This document shows, piece after piece, positions 1-10,091 of a DNA stretch of 64,000 bases (position 1 is its first letter; each line of letters opens with the position of its first letter). The notes under the pieces were generated by a model. The model made no database searches and was not told where the DNA came from. It saw only the letters and a program-made list of their open reading frames with translations. Origin of the DNA: Opisthorchis felineus (Eukaryota; Platyhelminthes; Trematoda; Opisthorchiida; Opisthorchiidae); the NCBI GenBank assembly GCA_004794785.1, contig SJOL01007680.1, positions 179,549-243,548 of the forward strand, given 5' to 3'. A program made the position numbers and the translations under genes.

Positions 1-98
1 TACACACTCATCTGCACACCAATTTGGTTTTGACGGAAGACGCATCTGGAACCCGGTTGAATCTCTCGTTTATGATGTTTTGTCATCGATTGCCCTGT
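1..98 (+). repeat. SINE tail copy, cut by the window edge
   Basis: This copy aligns along its length with the 3' tail of the full SINE at 4877-4971 and with the copies at 5196-5285 and 38871-38958. Shared blocks are an ACTCATYTGCA start, the AATTTGGTTTTG block, a GGAAC/GAACC block and the end TCTCTCGTT-TGATGTTTT. It is more diverged than the copy at 38871. Whether a tRNA-like head lies upstream cannot be seen because the window begins here. Confidence 0.7.
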
Positions 99-3000
99 CG
101 AGTTTATTGGAGGTTACAGGCATTTGGCTGTTAGCAGATAAGGCGAACATTCCCAGAACACAGTTAACATTTAACAGTTAGAGGACGATTACAGCTTAAT
201 TGGTTGTGCTTTTTATGACCGGTTGCTGTTCTTCCTTCATCACTGTGGCATGTAATTCCTCATTGGTTTCTACACAGCTTGCTTCGTTCCTGAGCACACA
301 GCCTTGTCACAATATATTCCGGAACATACTGAAAGTCTGAATGACAATTAAAGGATTAAGCTCGCTGGAAATAGAACTATCAACTTATGACCAAAACTTC
401 TTTCCTGAGGGTTGCAATTACTATGTTCTGTAACCTTAAGGAAAGTCGCAACTCAAAGCAGTTTGACTTAGTGCTGGTTGAGACGGCTGTCATGGCTACT
501 TGGCCCAAGGTTGCATCTAATACGACTCAGCTTCTTTTTCTGATCGAGTGGGATGTACGAAAAGTGAGATTTTTCAATCAACAAACCATAACCGATGCGA
601 ATGTGACTGATGCACTTCATAGCATGTATAGGCCTCCTACAATAACAATACTAGATGATGGTAGATGATTCATTTTGCCGAAAACTGCACTACGAAAACC
701 TCATTATAAAATTTACCCTTGAGCTAAGTATATAGTATTACTGGCACCATTGACATTGCTCCAACGGTTGTCGAAAAGATACGCGATTGGATCACCTTAT
801 CCGAGCCCATGGTATTGAGTACGGGATAGAATATGCAAGAAAGTTACTTTTCAACTAGGATGCCCAGGCTGCTCCCTTCTTGTAATTACCGTTCTTTATA
901 GACAGTCTACTTCCGGCAATGCGAAGAAACTGGCATTCAGCTCCCTTGCGCTACTCTAGTAAGCACATTGTCTGGAGTAGCATCACCACATATCATACGT
1001 GTTCCTTTTCGAAAATGTGTTTGTTCTGTTTAGCGATTTTTCTGTGCGTTTCTGCTTGGTTGGGATAAAATGGGGGAACCAATAAGAGGAGGTCAATTGC
1101 AGACATTACAAGCTTTCGGTCAAGTTGAGTGCATGAAACCCAGGCTAAATTTTGGACAGCGTACTAAGTGTATTCTCCAGAAACTATATAGGGTAGCACC
1201 ATTCGGTTGATTTGTCCAACACACCGAGTTGATGCTGCAGCCCATCCCACCTGTGGTTCTATTATTGGTACCGAGAACATCTATCGCACATGTGTGATAC
1301 GAAGAGGGTGATGTAAACAAGATTTCTCCCCTGATTTCCGATCCATCGAACTGCTGTTCGGCCTACGTGATCCAACTAGGCATTGGTAACATCTGTTTTG
1401 CTAAAGTTCCGGTATTTGGGAAACGTGGCCTTAAAAATAAAAGCCAACGGACACGTAACGGATGCGTAAATTCTTTGAAGAGATGGGGAAAATGTACCAA
1501 AGGAGTTTCAACACAGTGGACAAGGCGACATGGTGCATGATGAACGATATATTTTACTTGATGTTTGGTGTATGCTATACAGATTAATTTGAATGAACAA
1601 AGCAGACCCGGGCCACTCGACTTGCTACTCGGTTTTCCAGTTTAGGTTGAAATCTGTTACAAGATGAAGTTTGGCGTCGAAAGTTCAGGATATCATACAT
1701 ATCACCTATATAGCATTAAGTAAACTGTTTGGGATAGGAAACTTCTCTTTGGTCAAAAGGCATTGAATCATAGAAATCATTAACTAAGAAGATAGTCATC
1801 ACAAATCCTCGAGATTAGAACTAACTGCTTGAAGGAGAGCTGGAGCTGTAACCCCAAGCACGCTTCTGATCAGCCACCCATAAGTGAGCTTTACCGTGTG
1901 CATAAACCTAACTGCGGAATGGTCCTCATGTCCCGAAAAATTATACTGGTTGGGTCACACAAAAGCAGGCAGTAATTTGACTCAAGCTACACTCCTGCAG
2001 AGCTCATCAAAAGTGCATATAGTTAGCCACGCTGGTGCTTATCTCTAGATATCTGATAAGCAACTCAAATGTTTTATCTGTCCCTTACTTGTTCGTTGGA
2101 CACATGAATTATCGCGCGCAAACAGGCAAACACGTTCATTCTCAACTGACGTAATTTTTTGGCCGAAGCCTGAAAGACTGCTCAGCAACTTTCCTTGATA
2201 TTTCGCTCGACTGAATTATAGTTCCAGTCATGTGGCATAACAGACGTATGGAACCTGGTCGGAGCATTTCTGATAAATTTCGAACAATTACCGGGATATG
2301 CCGAATGTACGCTTCCATTATTTTCACATTTTCACAGGCAAACTCCTCTCCCGGTTCACTGTGCATACCTGGACAACAGTAAAACTCTATTAATGTAACC
2401 AGGAGGCGTTTGCCTTGAATTCCATCCAAACGACTCAAAATAATAATCCCTCGAACTTCTATAGATCAAAGTCGTGGAAAGGGACTATTCAGGTGCAGCC
2501 ATTGTGTGCTGCTGGGTCAGCCATCGCAAGTTTGCCTTGTGTAGCTGATGCTGGAAGTTCAAATTCTATTGCGAACAAGGATACGCATCACTGATAAGCT
2601 TCAGAAAATTTGAAACGTAAGTCAGGCCTTTGTCCGCTTTGTTGTGGACTGACGACGTCAGCAATGGTGAAGCAAGTGAAGGACCATCAAAGACAGAACG
2701 TCGAAAACTTAATATTAGCAAATCCACATCGAACCACATCTAAAATTTCAGGCATTCGTCAAGCTGTATAACTGAAAAGTTTGGGATTGCTGATCACTCG
2801 GTCAACGCAACTAAGTCGGCTAATGTGTAGACTTTTGAACCATCAGGCTAAACGACTCACATCGCTTGGGCGTGAACAGTCTCTGGCATTCGTAAGCAAC
2901 AACTTAGACGCATCAAATTTCACCGGTTTGAACATTAGTACAGCGCTTTCACTACATGTCGAATGTCCGGAGTTGAAATCCTGACAGCTGATTAGTGTGT

Positions 3001-4682
3001 TATGGAGGATACTCAGGATCAATTTTCTCGTCTGAAAGAACCAAGCAGGATAAATTAGTTTGGTTGGGATCAGGACTGTCCAAATGAATGTGACACGAAT
3101 ATAAATCCTCTAACTCATGCGGCTACACACATCTAATAAGATGCGGTTGGTTTCGAGCTAAGTCCATCAGAAAATCCGAAAAAACGGACTACTGCTCGTA
3201 AGAGAGTGTTAAAAAGTTCTAACCCTGGCCGAGTCATCGGAAGCTAAAAATGATTGGGCTGGCAAAGACAAAATTCACCTATGAACTGCCAAACTGCAGA
3301 TTCAGAACACTCCGTTTTCACTTTGTTTTAGAAGAGAGATATCGTAGAAAAATTTATGTTTAGAACTTCAAACAATCAAGGAATTTCTATCCCTTCAAAG
3401 CGAAGTGGCAGATGAAATGGCTTAGTACGTGATGAAAACACTGAGTAAAAAATAACACCATAATGAACTCTTAAGTCATATTATGTTAAAATTCAGCAAG
3501 CGAAGTTTGAGATAGTAGACGAGAAACGGTTGGAGAGATTTTGGGTAGTCTCGAGTTCTGGAATGGCCGATATGATGCACAATATGATTTTGGTAGATCT
3601 GCAAATATGGGTGAAGAATATTGTATAGGTGCTCAAGATATCCAGGGATTTTGGTGGGTTTATAATCCGCAATCTGCTGGCATGAAAAATCTGTCAGCAA
3701 ATTAGGTGTTCGAATGCATGAATGCTGAAGAGAAGCGACATTGAGTAAACGCCTCCAAACTGATTTTGCAGGAGTGACGGTGGGGTTGTGCCAAAGTTTA
3801 AAATGATCATTTAATGTCGATGAAACGTCTTTATATTAGTAACGTCATGAGAATAAATGACACTGAAAGCACAGTTGGTTCTCAGGTTCTCCAAGTTGGG
3901 AGAAATTCGGTGCAACATAAGTCGGCAGGAAGGGTCAGGAAGTTGTGGCGATGACTGGCTGCCCTCCAAAAGATAAGACTGTTAATTCAGACTATCTACG
4001 TAACTTTGTTGTAGATTAGGCGAGATACTGAAGCAAAAACTGTCGGGAGGGGAGTTGCGGAAAAGACAAGGCGCCAGCTGAAAAACTATCGACGATTTGA
4101 CGCAGTTAGATTTTGGTTCCATGGACGATCTACTAAACTAATCTGGTCTCTTTCCATCCGAATACTTTCAGCTTTCACATCGTAAAAACAGCCTGTCTGG
4201 GAGCAGTTTTTTTACTGATACAGCGGTCTATTGTGACAAAAAAGCAGTATTTTAGGGGCCATGCATCAAAATGTTTCTCGAATTTTCACAAAATCTGTGG
4301 ATGAGACGTCCATAGGGCACTAAACTGATGGATGATTATGTGGAACAGGCTGTAAATTTCATGATGCTGTGTCATTTCTGGCCGGTAACCTTCCAGCATC
4401 TGTTTGTAAGGAAGAGTTTTTCAGAAATTCACTGCGTGATACTCCACGTTTGCTTCAATTACCTGATGAAACAATTAAAGGGGGTAAGTCGTCATGGCTG
4501 AGAGAATGTACAGTGCTTCCTCCTTAAGAGAAACCTTTATCTAGGAGGCACCTAGAAAACAGAGCTTTGACAACTAGCAATTTTAATTACCTTGTTACTG
4601 TAACGCTCATTTCATTCATTTTCATTCTTGCTGATCCTATTCTCGCTTTTCAAATCCGAGTCACTGTAACATATGACGTCCT
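99..4682. other. No recognisable gene or repeat
   Basis: About 4.6 kb with only short, scattered open frames of up to 98 codons on both strands. None has a recognisable domain, a convincing splice pair or a matching neighbour. I saw no tandem repeat and no second copy elsewhere in the window. It reads as intergenic or intronic DNA. Confidence 0.5.
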
Positions 4683-4989
4683 TTTTCAAGCAATGGAATG
4701 CTCGAGGTGGCTCAGTGATTAGGATGCAAACTTAAAGACCAGAATGGCCACGGTTCGAAACCGACCTCGGCATATCGACTGCTCCTGCCTAGGCTTGGGC
4801 ATCCTGGCATTATCTGAGCCCTCGTGCTCCCTTCGGGTGGCATGGCAGCTACGCACCTAAATGGTGTTACAGCTGAACGAGTGTCATTTTAGCGAAATAC
4901 ACTCATTTGCAAACAAATTTGGTTTTGCGGGAGACTCAACTTGAACCCAGCTGCCTCCCTCGTTCGTGACGTTTTCAAGCAACTGAATG
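4683..4989 (+). mobile_element. Full-length tRNA-derived SINE with target-site duplications
   Basis: A three-part retroposon. The tRNA-like head (4704-4773) has an A box, TGGCTCAGTGATTAGG, and a perfect B box, GGTTCGAAACC, which together form an internal RNA polymerase III promoter. The body (4775-4876) contains CTAGGCTTGGGC and CTTCGGGTGGCATGGCAG and is shared with the copy at 49014. The tail (4877-4971) is shared with 1-98, 5196-5285 and 38871-38958. The unit (4701-4971) lies between near-identical 18-bp direct repeats at 4683-4700 and 4972-4989, with two mismatches, as expected from LINE-driven retroposition. It encodes no protein and would depend on a partner LINE for its enzymes. The degraded T-arm pairing argues against a working tRNA. 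Confidence 0.85.
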
Positions 4990-5051
4990 TGCTGCACCAG
5001 GTCGCCTCATGTTTCAGTTGGTACGATATTCGAGATACCGCGATACATGTG

Positions 5052-5133
5052 TAGACGTAATACACTACTCATAAGATTGCTGAAAATTTTTCGACAGTTC
5101 ACTACCGGTTTTGCCCTTCTTGGGGCTCATCAG
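5052..5133 (-). repeat. Hammerhead-ribozyme-bearing repeat fragment (family A, inactive core)
   Basis: Matches 47642-47730 in inverted orientation over roughly 80 bp. On the minus strand it reads CTGATGA (5133-5127), then a stem II of GCCC/GGGC closing a six-base loop (5126-5113), then AAAA where a hammerhead needs GAAA, then the self-complementary ACCGGT followed by A. The layout is that of a hammerhead ribozyme with a very short stem III, as described for Penelope-like and other flatworm retroelements. The G-to-A change at the GAAA position should abolish cleavage, so this is a dead copy. It lies just downstream of the SINE at 4683-4989. Confidence 0.55.
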
Positions 5134-5195
5134 GTAGGCACAGTCACCGAGTTTCCGTCAACCTTATGTTCCACATGAACTCAAATTCCACGAAA

Positions 5196-5285
5196 TTAGC
5201 AAAATGCGATCATTTGCAAGCCAATTTGGTTTTGCGGGAGACTCAACTGGAACTAAACAGCTGAATCTCTTGTTCATGATGTCAT
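5196..5285 (+). repeat. 5'-truncated SINE tail copy
   Basis: Carries the same tail as the SINE ending at 4971: TTAGC-AAAT, TCATTTGCA, AATTTGGTTTTGCGGGAGAC, then AGCTGAATCTCTTGTT and ATGATGT. There is no tRNA-like head or body upstream. No clear target duplication was found around it, unlike the copy at 38871. Confidence 0.7.
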
Positions 5286-5414
5286 TTTATTTTTAAGCGA
5301 TGACAATCGGTCGATACCACTAGGACATGTAATGGTCCATAGTCCGCCATGCTGGACAAACACCACTCAAACTCGATGGTGCTCACTTGTTCAGAGGTAA
5401 TAATTCGGACGCGT

Positions 5415-5640
5415 CCAGCATGTCCTGGTGGAGTATTGGTTAACATACTCGTCTCGCAAGTCAGACGTCCGGAGTCCAAACCCCAGCATGGTTAATGATA
5501 TACGATGCTGATAGACTCTAACAAGGGTGGACTTCGGGTTCTCTCCTGAGCATGGATTCCCAAGAATAAATGCGCCAGGAGAGGAGGGCTGTTCAAAATA
5601 GAGGGGTTTGAGTGTAACGCCTGAATTGCCTCGAGGTGCA
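5415..5640 (+). mobile_element. Second tRNA-like SINE family
   Basis: The head at about 5422-5495 folds like a tRNA. It has an unusually long D arm with a GAGTAT/ATACTC stem, an anticodon-like arm CGTCT/AGACG around an eight-base loop, and a B-box-like GGAGTCCAAACCCC. It then runs into a non-tRNA body. Head and body are unrelated to the SINE at 4683. The 3' limit is a guess, since no second copy is present in the window to define it. No target duplication was identified. Confidence 0.5.
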
Positions 5641-6326
5641 TGACATAGGCTGAAAACTGTACATTTTTGGTTATTGTTTACACTTAGTCATCCGTCGTAT
5701 CCAGTTTTTGTTGAGTTCGCAGGTTTTAGGTCGTTTATCGTCCCTAGGTAGTACAAGTTGCCCGTTTGAACGTCTATCAAATGCATGGTCGCTACAAATG
5801 ACGGAAAACGAATCAAAAAGTACGGTATACTGTGCACTTTAGGTAAACTTAGTAGAAAAGTATTTTCCCAAAATGCTTCATAAACTGATTATTTTGGGGA
5901 TTAGGGTGGTCATTCTACAGCACAAGAGAATTATCATCAAATAAACAAAGCTGAGAAAACCTAATCTTTGGGTTATTTTTTCGAATGGTGTTGCTCTGAA
6001 GGAGGACTACTGTATCTAGATTTGTAAGGTCTCGGAAAACTTTCTCATTGTTCAGAGTATCTTTCGCTTTCATTGGAAGTAGTGTGCTGTGACTTAAAGT
6101 GTTCAGTATTCTAACATCGTACGACGGTGCTGCGACGCTAAACTTAGCGTTTTATAGTTTGATAAGGACAGGAAATCTGGATACGAAATTGCTCTTCCAT
6201 TTGTTAATGACTTCCAAGCGGTGTTCCATCCACTAATAAAGACCGAAGACTGCCGTCATCAATTAAATAAAGACATGAACGCACCTTGGGTCTACTAATC
6301 AATCATAGAAGTAAACACTGGAATAT

Positions 6327-6360
<34 letters not shown>

Positions 6361-7405
6361 AGGGACTCACCCTCCGGCACCCTAATCAAATTTTACTGTC
6401 CTGCGTGACGAATTATTGCGAGTGAAAATCCGGAGGAAGCCAAAACAAACTGTATCCAAAAGCATACTACACGTTTTCCAGATAAAACATTCTAACAAGG
6501 CAGTAAGAACAAAAAGTTGTGAGGTAAGTCCATTTTGTACAGTCTGTTTCGCAGTAAAACCCTACGAGACAAGCTGCAGTTTACCTAGTTCAAATAAGGC
6601 CAAAATAAAGTGACCAATGAATGAATCCAGGGTAGTGCTAAATTAACCACAGGACAAGGCTTGGAAAGGCTAAGAAAAAGTAATTAGTGTCTTTTGTGCT
6701 TCTTGACCGTGCTGTGTTGTGATGTGTAATGATGAGGTAAGTTCAACTGTGTCCTCTTTATCTGTTGGACGCCCAGTGACTGACGTATTAACCCCGGATT
6801 CGATCAGAGTTGAGTGATGATCAGCTGACTTGGTACGGATCTTTGTGGACAAGTGCTCTTCTGTTTGTACTTCAGGTGTCCCACCATCACCGCAACCTCA
6901 AGCGAACTTGTAATTACGATGACTTCTAGATGAAAGTGAGTTGGCATTTTAACTGGCAGTGGTATAGCTTTCCACCTATTTGGGCTGCATGATAAATCCG
7001 GCTCAGAGTTTGTGGCTCGGATTCAGGGCTGGAGTGATTCTGCTGAGTGCACTAGCTGTAGTTCTGTTTCTCAAGGTTCAACAGTGCGAAGAAGGTCGAT
7101 AGGAAACGGTCAAAAGAAGTAGGGCGAGTCCTCGACCAGTAAGAAATCGTATTAAGGGACGGTCTGAGGTAAAGTCATACTGTCGTCTGCAGTCGCTCAA
7201 TGATAGAAGCAGCAATGCTGCGCTCCACTAAACACGCACGAGTTAGAAAGAATCGGCCCTATATCTTCATATTTCGACCGTTTAACCAATGACCGTGACC
7301 GCCAGTGAAATAGCCATTACTGTCGAATAACAAAAACCCTCAGATATGGCTCCAAACGCGTCTTCTGTGCGTAGTTGCGTTGGGATTTATGCAGCTAAAC
7401 CCTAC
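5641..7405. other. Non-coding stretch containing a G homopolymer
   Basis: Apart from the poly-G run at 6328-6359 I see no gene, family repeat or tandem array here. The open frames are 65 codons or shorter. Confidence 0.5.
6328..6359 (+). repeat. Poly-G homopolymer, 32 nt
   Basis: An uninterrupted run of 32 G. It is preceded by AATATC and followed by AAGGGACTCACC. It could form stacked G-quadruplexes. Long G runs are also a known sequencing and assembly artefact, so the length should be treated with caution. Confidence 0.95.
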
Positions 7406-7801
7406 TGTCTGAGACTTTGAGCCAAGCTAGCCCCCTTCAGCAAGTGGGTCGGGCCATTGAGTCATTGGCTCTGGGAACTTTTGGGTCACAGCCTAGAGGG
7501 AGGGTTCCTGAACCAAACATTACATTCCTCCACAGCCTATTGAGTCACACTTTTGAGTCAAAGGCTCATTGTTCGGTATTCCAACAAAACTCTCTTCTTC
7601 AGCTTGCGCAGTATTATTCGCATTTACAGCTCTTATTCTCCGGCTACTCCCCACATGTCTTTTACCCAAGTCTTTTTGATTCATTTAGATGTCAGGTTTC
7701 TAGCCGTTGCTCCGCATTTAAGCGCATTCCCAGGAATAAAAATAAAAATAAACTTTGCTGTTTTCAAAGTCCGTAATTTGCGTCAAATTGGGCAACAGAC
7801 A
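7406..7801 (+). repeat. Possible solo LTR
   Basis: A 396-bp segment that begins TGTCTG and ends CAGACA, a 6-bp terminal inverted repeat in the TG...CA form typical of LTRs. An AATAAAAATAAAAATAAA polyadenylation-like tract lies about 60 bp before the end. It sits about 220 bp upstream of the gag remnant at 8023, where a 5' LTR would be expected. Its sequence does not match the LTR-like segment at 9149-9538. It is therefore either unrelated to that element, a solo LTR, or a coincidence. No primer-binding site follows and the 5-bp flanks do not match. Confidence 0.25.
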
Positions 7802-8022
7802 GCTCTTGCTTAGACATTGTTCTCTCTTTTAATCGACGTATGTTGTGTTTCCGAAACATGCACACAAGGCCCCAGCTTGGCAATACACCTCAAGCCGCCC
7901 GGGAACAGACCATATTCCTCTCACTGCACTCTTCGTATGTCTCGTGATCCTAATGTAATGTCTCGTGCTGTCTAAGGTCTAGGAAGTTTGCTTTGCCCCG
8001 GGTACTGATTGCACCTTACAGA
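7802..8022. other. Leader-like stretch before the gag remnant
   Basis: About 220 bp between the possible LTR and the first recognisable Gag codons. No primer-binding site or open frame was recognised. Confidence 0.4.
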
Positions 8023-8830
8023 AATGGATTCCAGTAAACAATCGTCTCTGCGCTTTAAGGTTGACTGGTTCGATCAAGATGGAAAGTCAGATTATTGCTG
8101 CGAAAACTCGGCAACCCAGAGCATGATCAGTATACAAAGTTCATTTTCCCTAAGCTATCCCTCGATCCCTGCTTTAATGAAACACTAGCGCAGTTATTCG
8201 GCAACTAAATATCACTGTACAATATCCGTTACCAATGATTCAAGCTGATTAAGAAAGATGAAAACGATTTCATCACGTTTTGCCGGTGCTGTTAATCGGG
8301 AATGTGAGCGCTTCAAGCCCCGCTCAGTGGCGAAGAACCAGTTCAAGAGTCTCTTTTTTACCCGGTCTCCAGCCGTCTCAAGATACAGAAATCGTGACCC
8401 GGCTTTTTCACATAATTAAAGTGAATGTTGGAATGACTTTGCAGAGCCCCACTATCAAATGTCAACGCCTCATGAACCTGAAGCACTACACGGCTATGAT
8501 TGCCAGTCGCTGGCTACTGCAAGCGGCTGTGTCCACACAATCAATCCAACGTCCAAAAGAAGTCCAATAGAAAACAGTAAGCATCCTACAAGTTGCTGGC
8601 ATTGCGTTGAGGAGCACTTCGCTCGTAATTGCCGGGTTATGTGTCATAAATGTTCCAGGTGCAATGGTTGTGGCCAAAGAAAAGATTTATATAGATCCCA
8701 GATGCAGCAGCCACCAGCACACCACCGTGCGGATCACAAATCGCGGTCAAGCTCGGTGACGGCAACATTCCAAGTTGATTTTGCTTGCCAAAGGAAACAT
8801 GTGACGGTTCGTCTCCACAACACCTGAGTT
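8023..8830 (+). pseudogene. gag: Degenerate gag plus protease start of a CsRn1-like Ty3/gypsy retrotransposon
   Basis: Gag is the nucleocapsid/capsid protein of an LTR retrotransposon and packages its RNA. The coding line is spread over three frames. An N-terminal piece starts at the ATG at 8023. A capsid piece runs about 8086-8208 (LRKLGNPEHDQYTKF...). A VNRECERFK block lies around 8290, and a MTLQSPTIKCQRLMNLKH block around 8430-8490. At about 8580-8670 comes a zinc knuckle spaced CX2CX3HX4C (CWHCVEEHFARNC), the arrangement seen in the CsRn1/Kabuki clade rather than the usual CCHC. After it, FQVDFACQRK and VTVRLHNT mark the start of the aspartic protease, where the frame stops at 8827. At least three frameshifts and internal stops make it non-functional. 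It continues directly into an integrase tail at 8831. Confidence 0.85.
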
Positions 8831-9118
8831 CCTGCACAGCTTCATACGGCCTCCGAAATCAGGACACGTCCACCGGCACGGCAAAGTGCTCTACGAGATT
8901 CAAGTTGGCCCAGCCAGATGGATCCGGTACATAAACCAAATCCAGCCGGGAAATATGCAGATCCTGCCCACCGAGCCGAGTAGGTTGAGTGTGGAGATGC
9001 ATCTTGACCCTGCTGATCTCGGCACCATTCCGTCTGCTCCGTCGAAGGCCCAGCCCAAGCATGGATTACGACCACTACGCTGGACGGACAAGGTCACTGT
9101 AAGTGAACCTCCCCTTTA
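8831..9118 (+). pseudogene. pol: C-terminal integrase tail of the same retrotransposon, joined by an internal deletion
   Basis: The frame contains GKVLYEIQVGPARWIRYINQ at about 8877-8938, the GPY/F-type module at the C-terminus of Ty3/gypsy integrases. A proline-rich tail ending LRPLRWTDKV follows before the TAA near 9118, as in fluke CsRn1-like Pol proteins. The catalytic part of protease, reverse transcriptase, RNase H and the integrase core are all missing. They should lie between the protease start at about 8827 and here. The element has therefore lost roughly the central 3.5-4 kb of pol and could move only with helper enzymes, if at all. The reading frame differs from the upstream protease frame. 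Confidence 0.8.
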
Positions 9119-9148
9119 AAGCTACGTCAACAGACTTCAAGTGGGAGG

Positions 9149-9538
9149 TGTCTGGCGAAATCCCTAGCCGGAACTGCATTACTGCTCGCAGTTAGGCGCT
9201 GATACGGCTAAGAAGTCTATCCCGCTTACAATTGGCCAGATCAAGCCTCTTGCCAGTCCAGCAACAAGGTGAGCTCTGATTGGCCGAAAGTGTGAACCCA
9301 ACAGCCAAAGGTGGCCCTGTATCCGCCGAATGCCGGTTGCCAGTTACGCATCCAGGAGGCGTCCGAATTTCCAGAATGTCGTCACTCCATAAACTTTACA
9401 TACAGCACGCTGTACAAGTGTTTTGACCTGGCTTTGGGCGTTTAGTACAAGTTGTTCAACTTTGAGGGTTCGTTCGACGAGACCGCTAGCTTGGAAGGTT
9501 CAGACTGGGAAGTGAGCTGAGGCATCACCGTTGTTACA
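9149..9538 (+). repeat. Probable LTR of the gag/pol remnant
   Basis: It starts TGTCTGGCGAAA immediately after a purine-rich AAGTGGGAGG that fits a polypurine tract, about 30 bp after the Pol stop, exactly where a 3' LTR should begin. The proposed end is ...TTGTTACA at 9538, giving a 390-bp LTR in TG...CA form. The 3' limit is uncertain. The following TAGGTGGTG resembles a primer-binding site, so an alternative reading is a 5' LTR of a tandem copy. The first 12 bases recur at 18887 in the left arm of the large inverted repeat. Confidence 0.5.
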
Positions 9539-9626
9539 ATAGGTGGTGTGAATGACCAGGTCAGCTGGCTTAGTCCTGAAGAGGCCCCACTTGGAGGCCG
9601 ATCCGTCACACGTCACAGATATTTAA

Positions 9627-10091
9627 CAGCGAATTTTCCAGTTATATGCTGAACACCACTTGTTTCTAGCCGGCAAAAACTTCCAGCACAACCTGTCACA
9701 TAGTTTTACATGGAGGGCTAACAACTGCAAACCAGAGGTAGACGCAGTTGTGTCGTGTGGTAATCGGCTACCGGTGGACGACCTCGAAACAAGATTATCG
9801 TTCATTCTGGAGTATACAAGTCCGCTCTTATTCCGGTATTGTGCGGCACGTGCAAATACTCACGTTCCCCCGGGAATACAGTGGTTGATGCAAGGCCATT
9901 CAGCTAATCACTTGCAAAGTGTCTTTGTATCCCAATATTATCGATATGAGTTGGCTGAGGAGCATTCAGCACTAGACGACAGAATGGCAGAAATGATCAT
10001 TTGGATAACGATCGAAAGGTGGATAAACGATGCTTACAGCTTTTTAAGCCTTCCGCTTGAGGCTGCTCACACACATACCAGAAACAAATGA
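9627..10091 (+). CDS. Longest open frame in the window; hypothetical, unassigned
   Basis: About 155 codons open between a TAA near 9624 and the stop at 10089, preceded by a possible splice acceptor, ATTTTCCAG at about 9633-9641. The protein has no signal peptide, membrane segment or motif I recognise. A separate open piece reading GITVVTIGGVNDQVSW lies just upstream in another frame (about 9521-9640). One or two frames of this length are expected by chance in 64 kb, so length alone is not evidence. It begins about 90 bp after the retroelement LTR and could be element-derived, a real exon or chance. Confidence 0.15.
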   Translation, partial: QRIFQLYAEHHLFLAGKNFQHNLSHSFTWRANNCKPEVDAVVSCGNRLPVDDLETRLSFILEYTSPLLFRYCAARANTHVPPGIQWLMQGHSANHLQSVFVSQYYRYELAEEHSALDDRMAEMIIWITIERWINDAYSFLSLPLEAAHTHTRNK

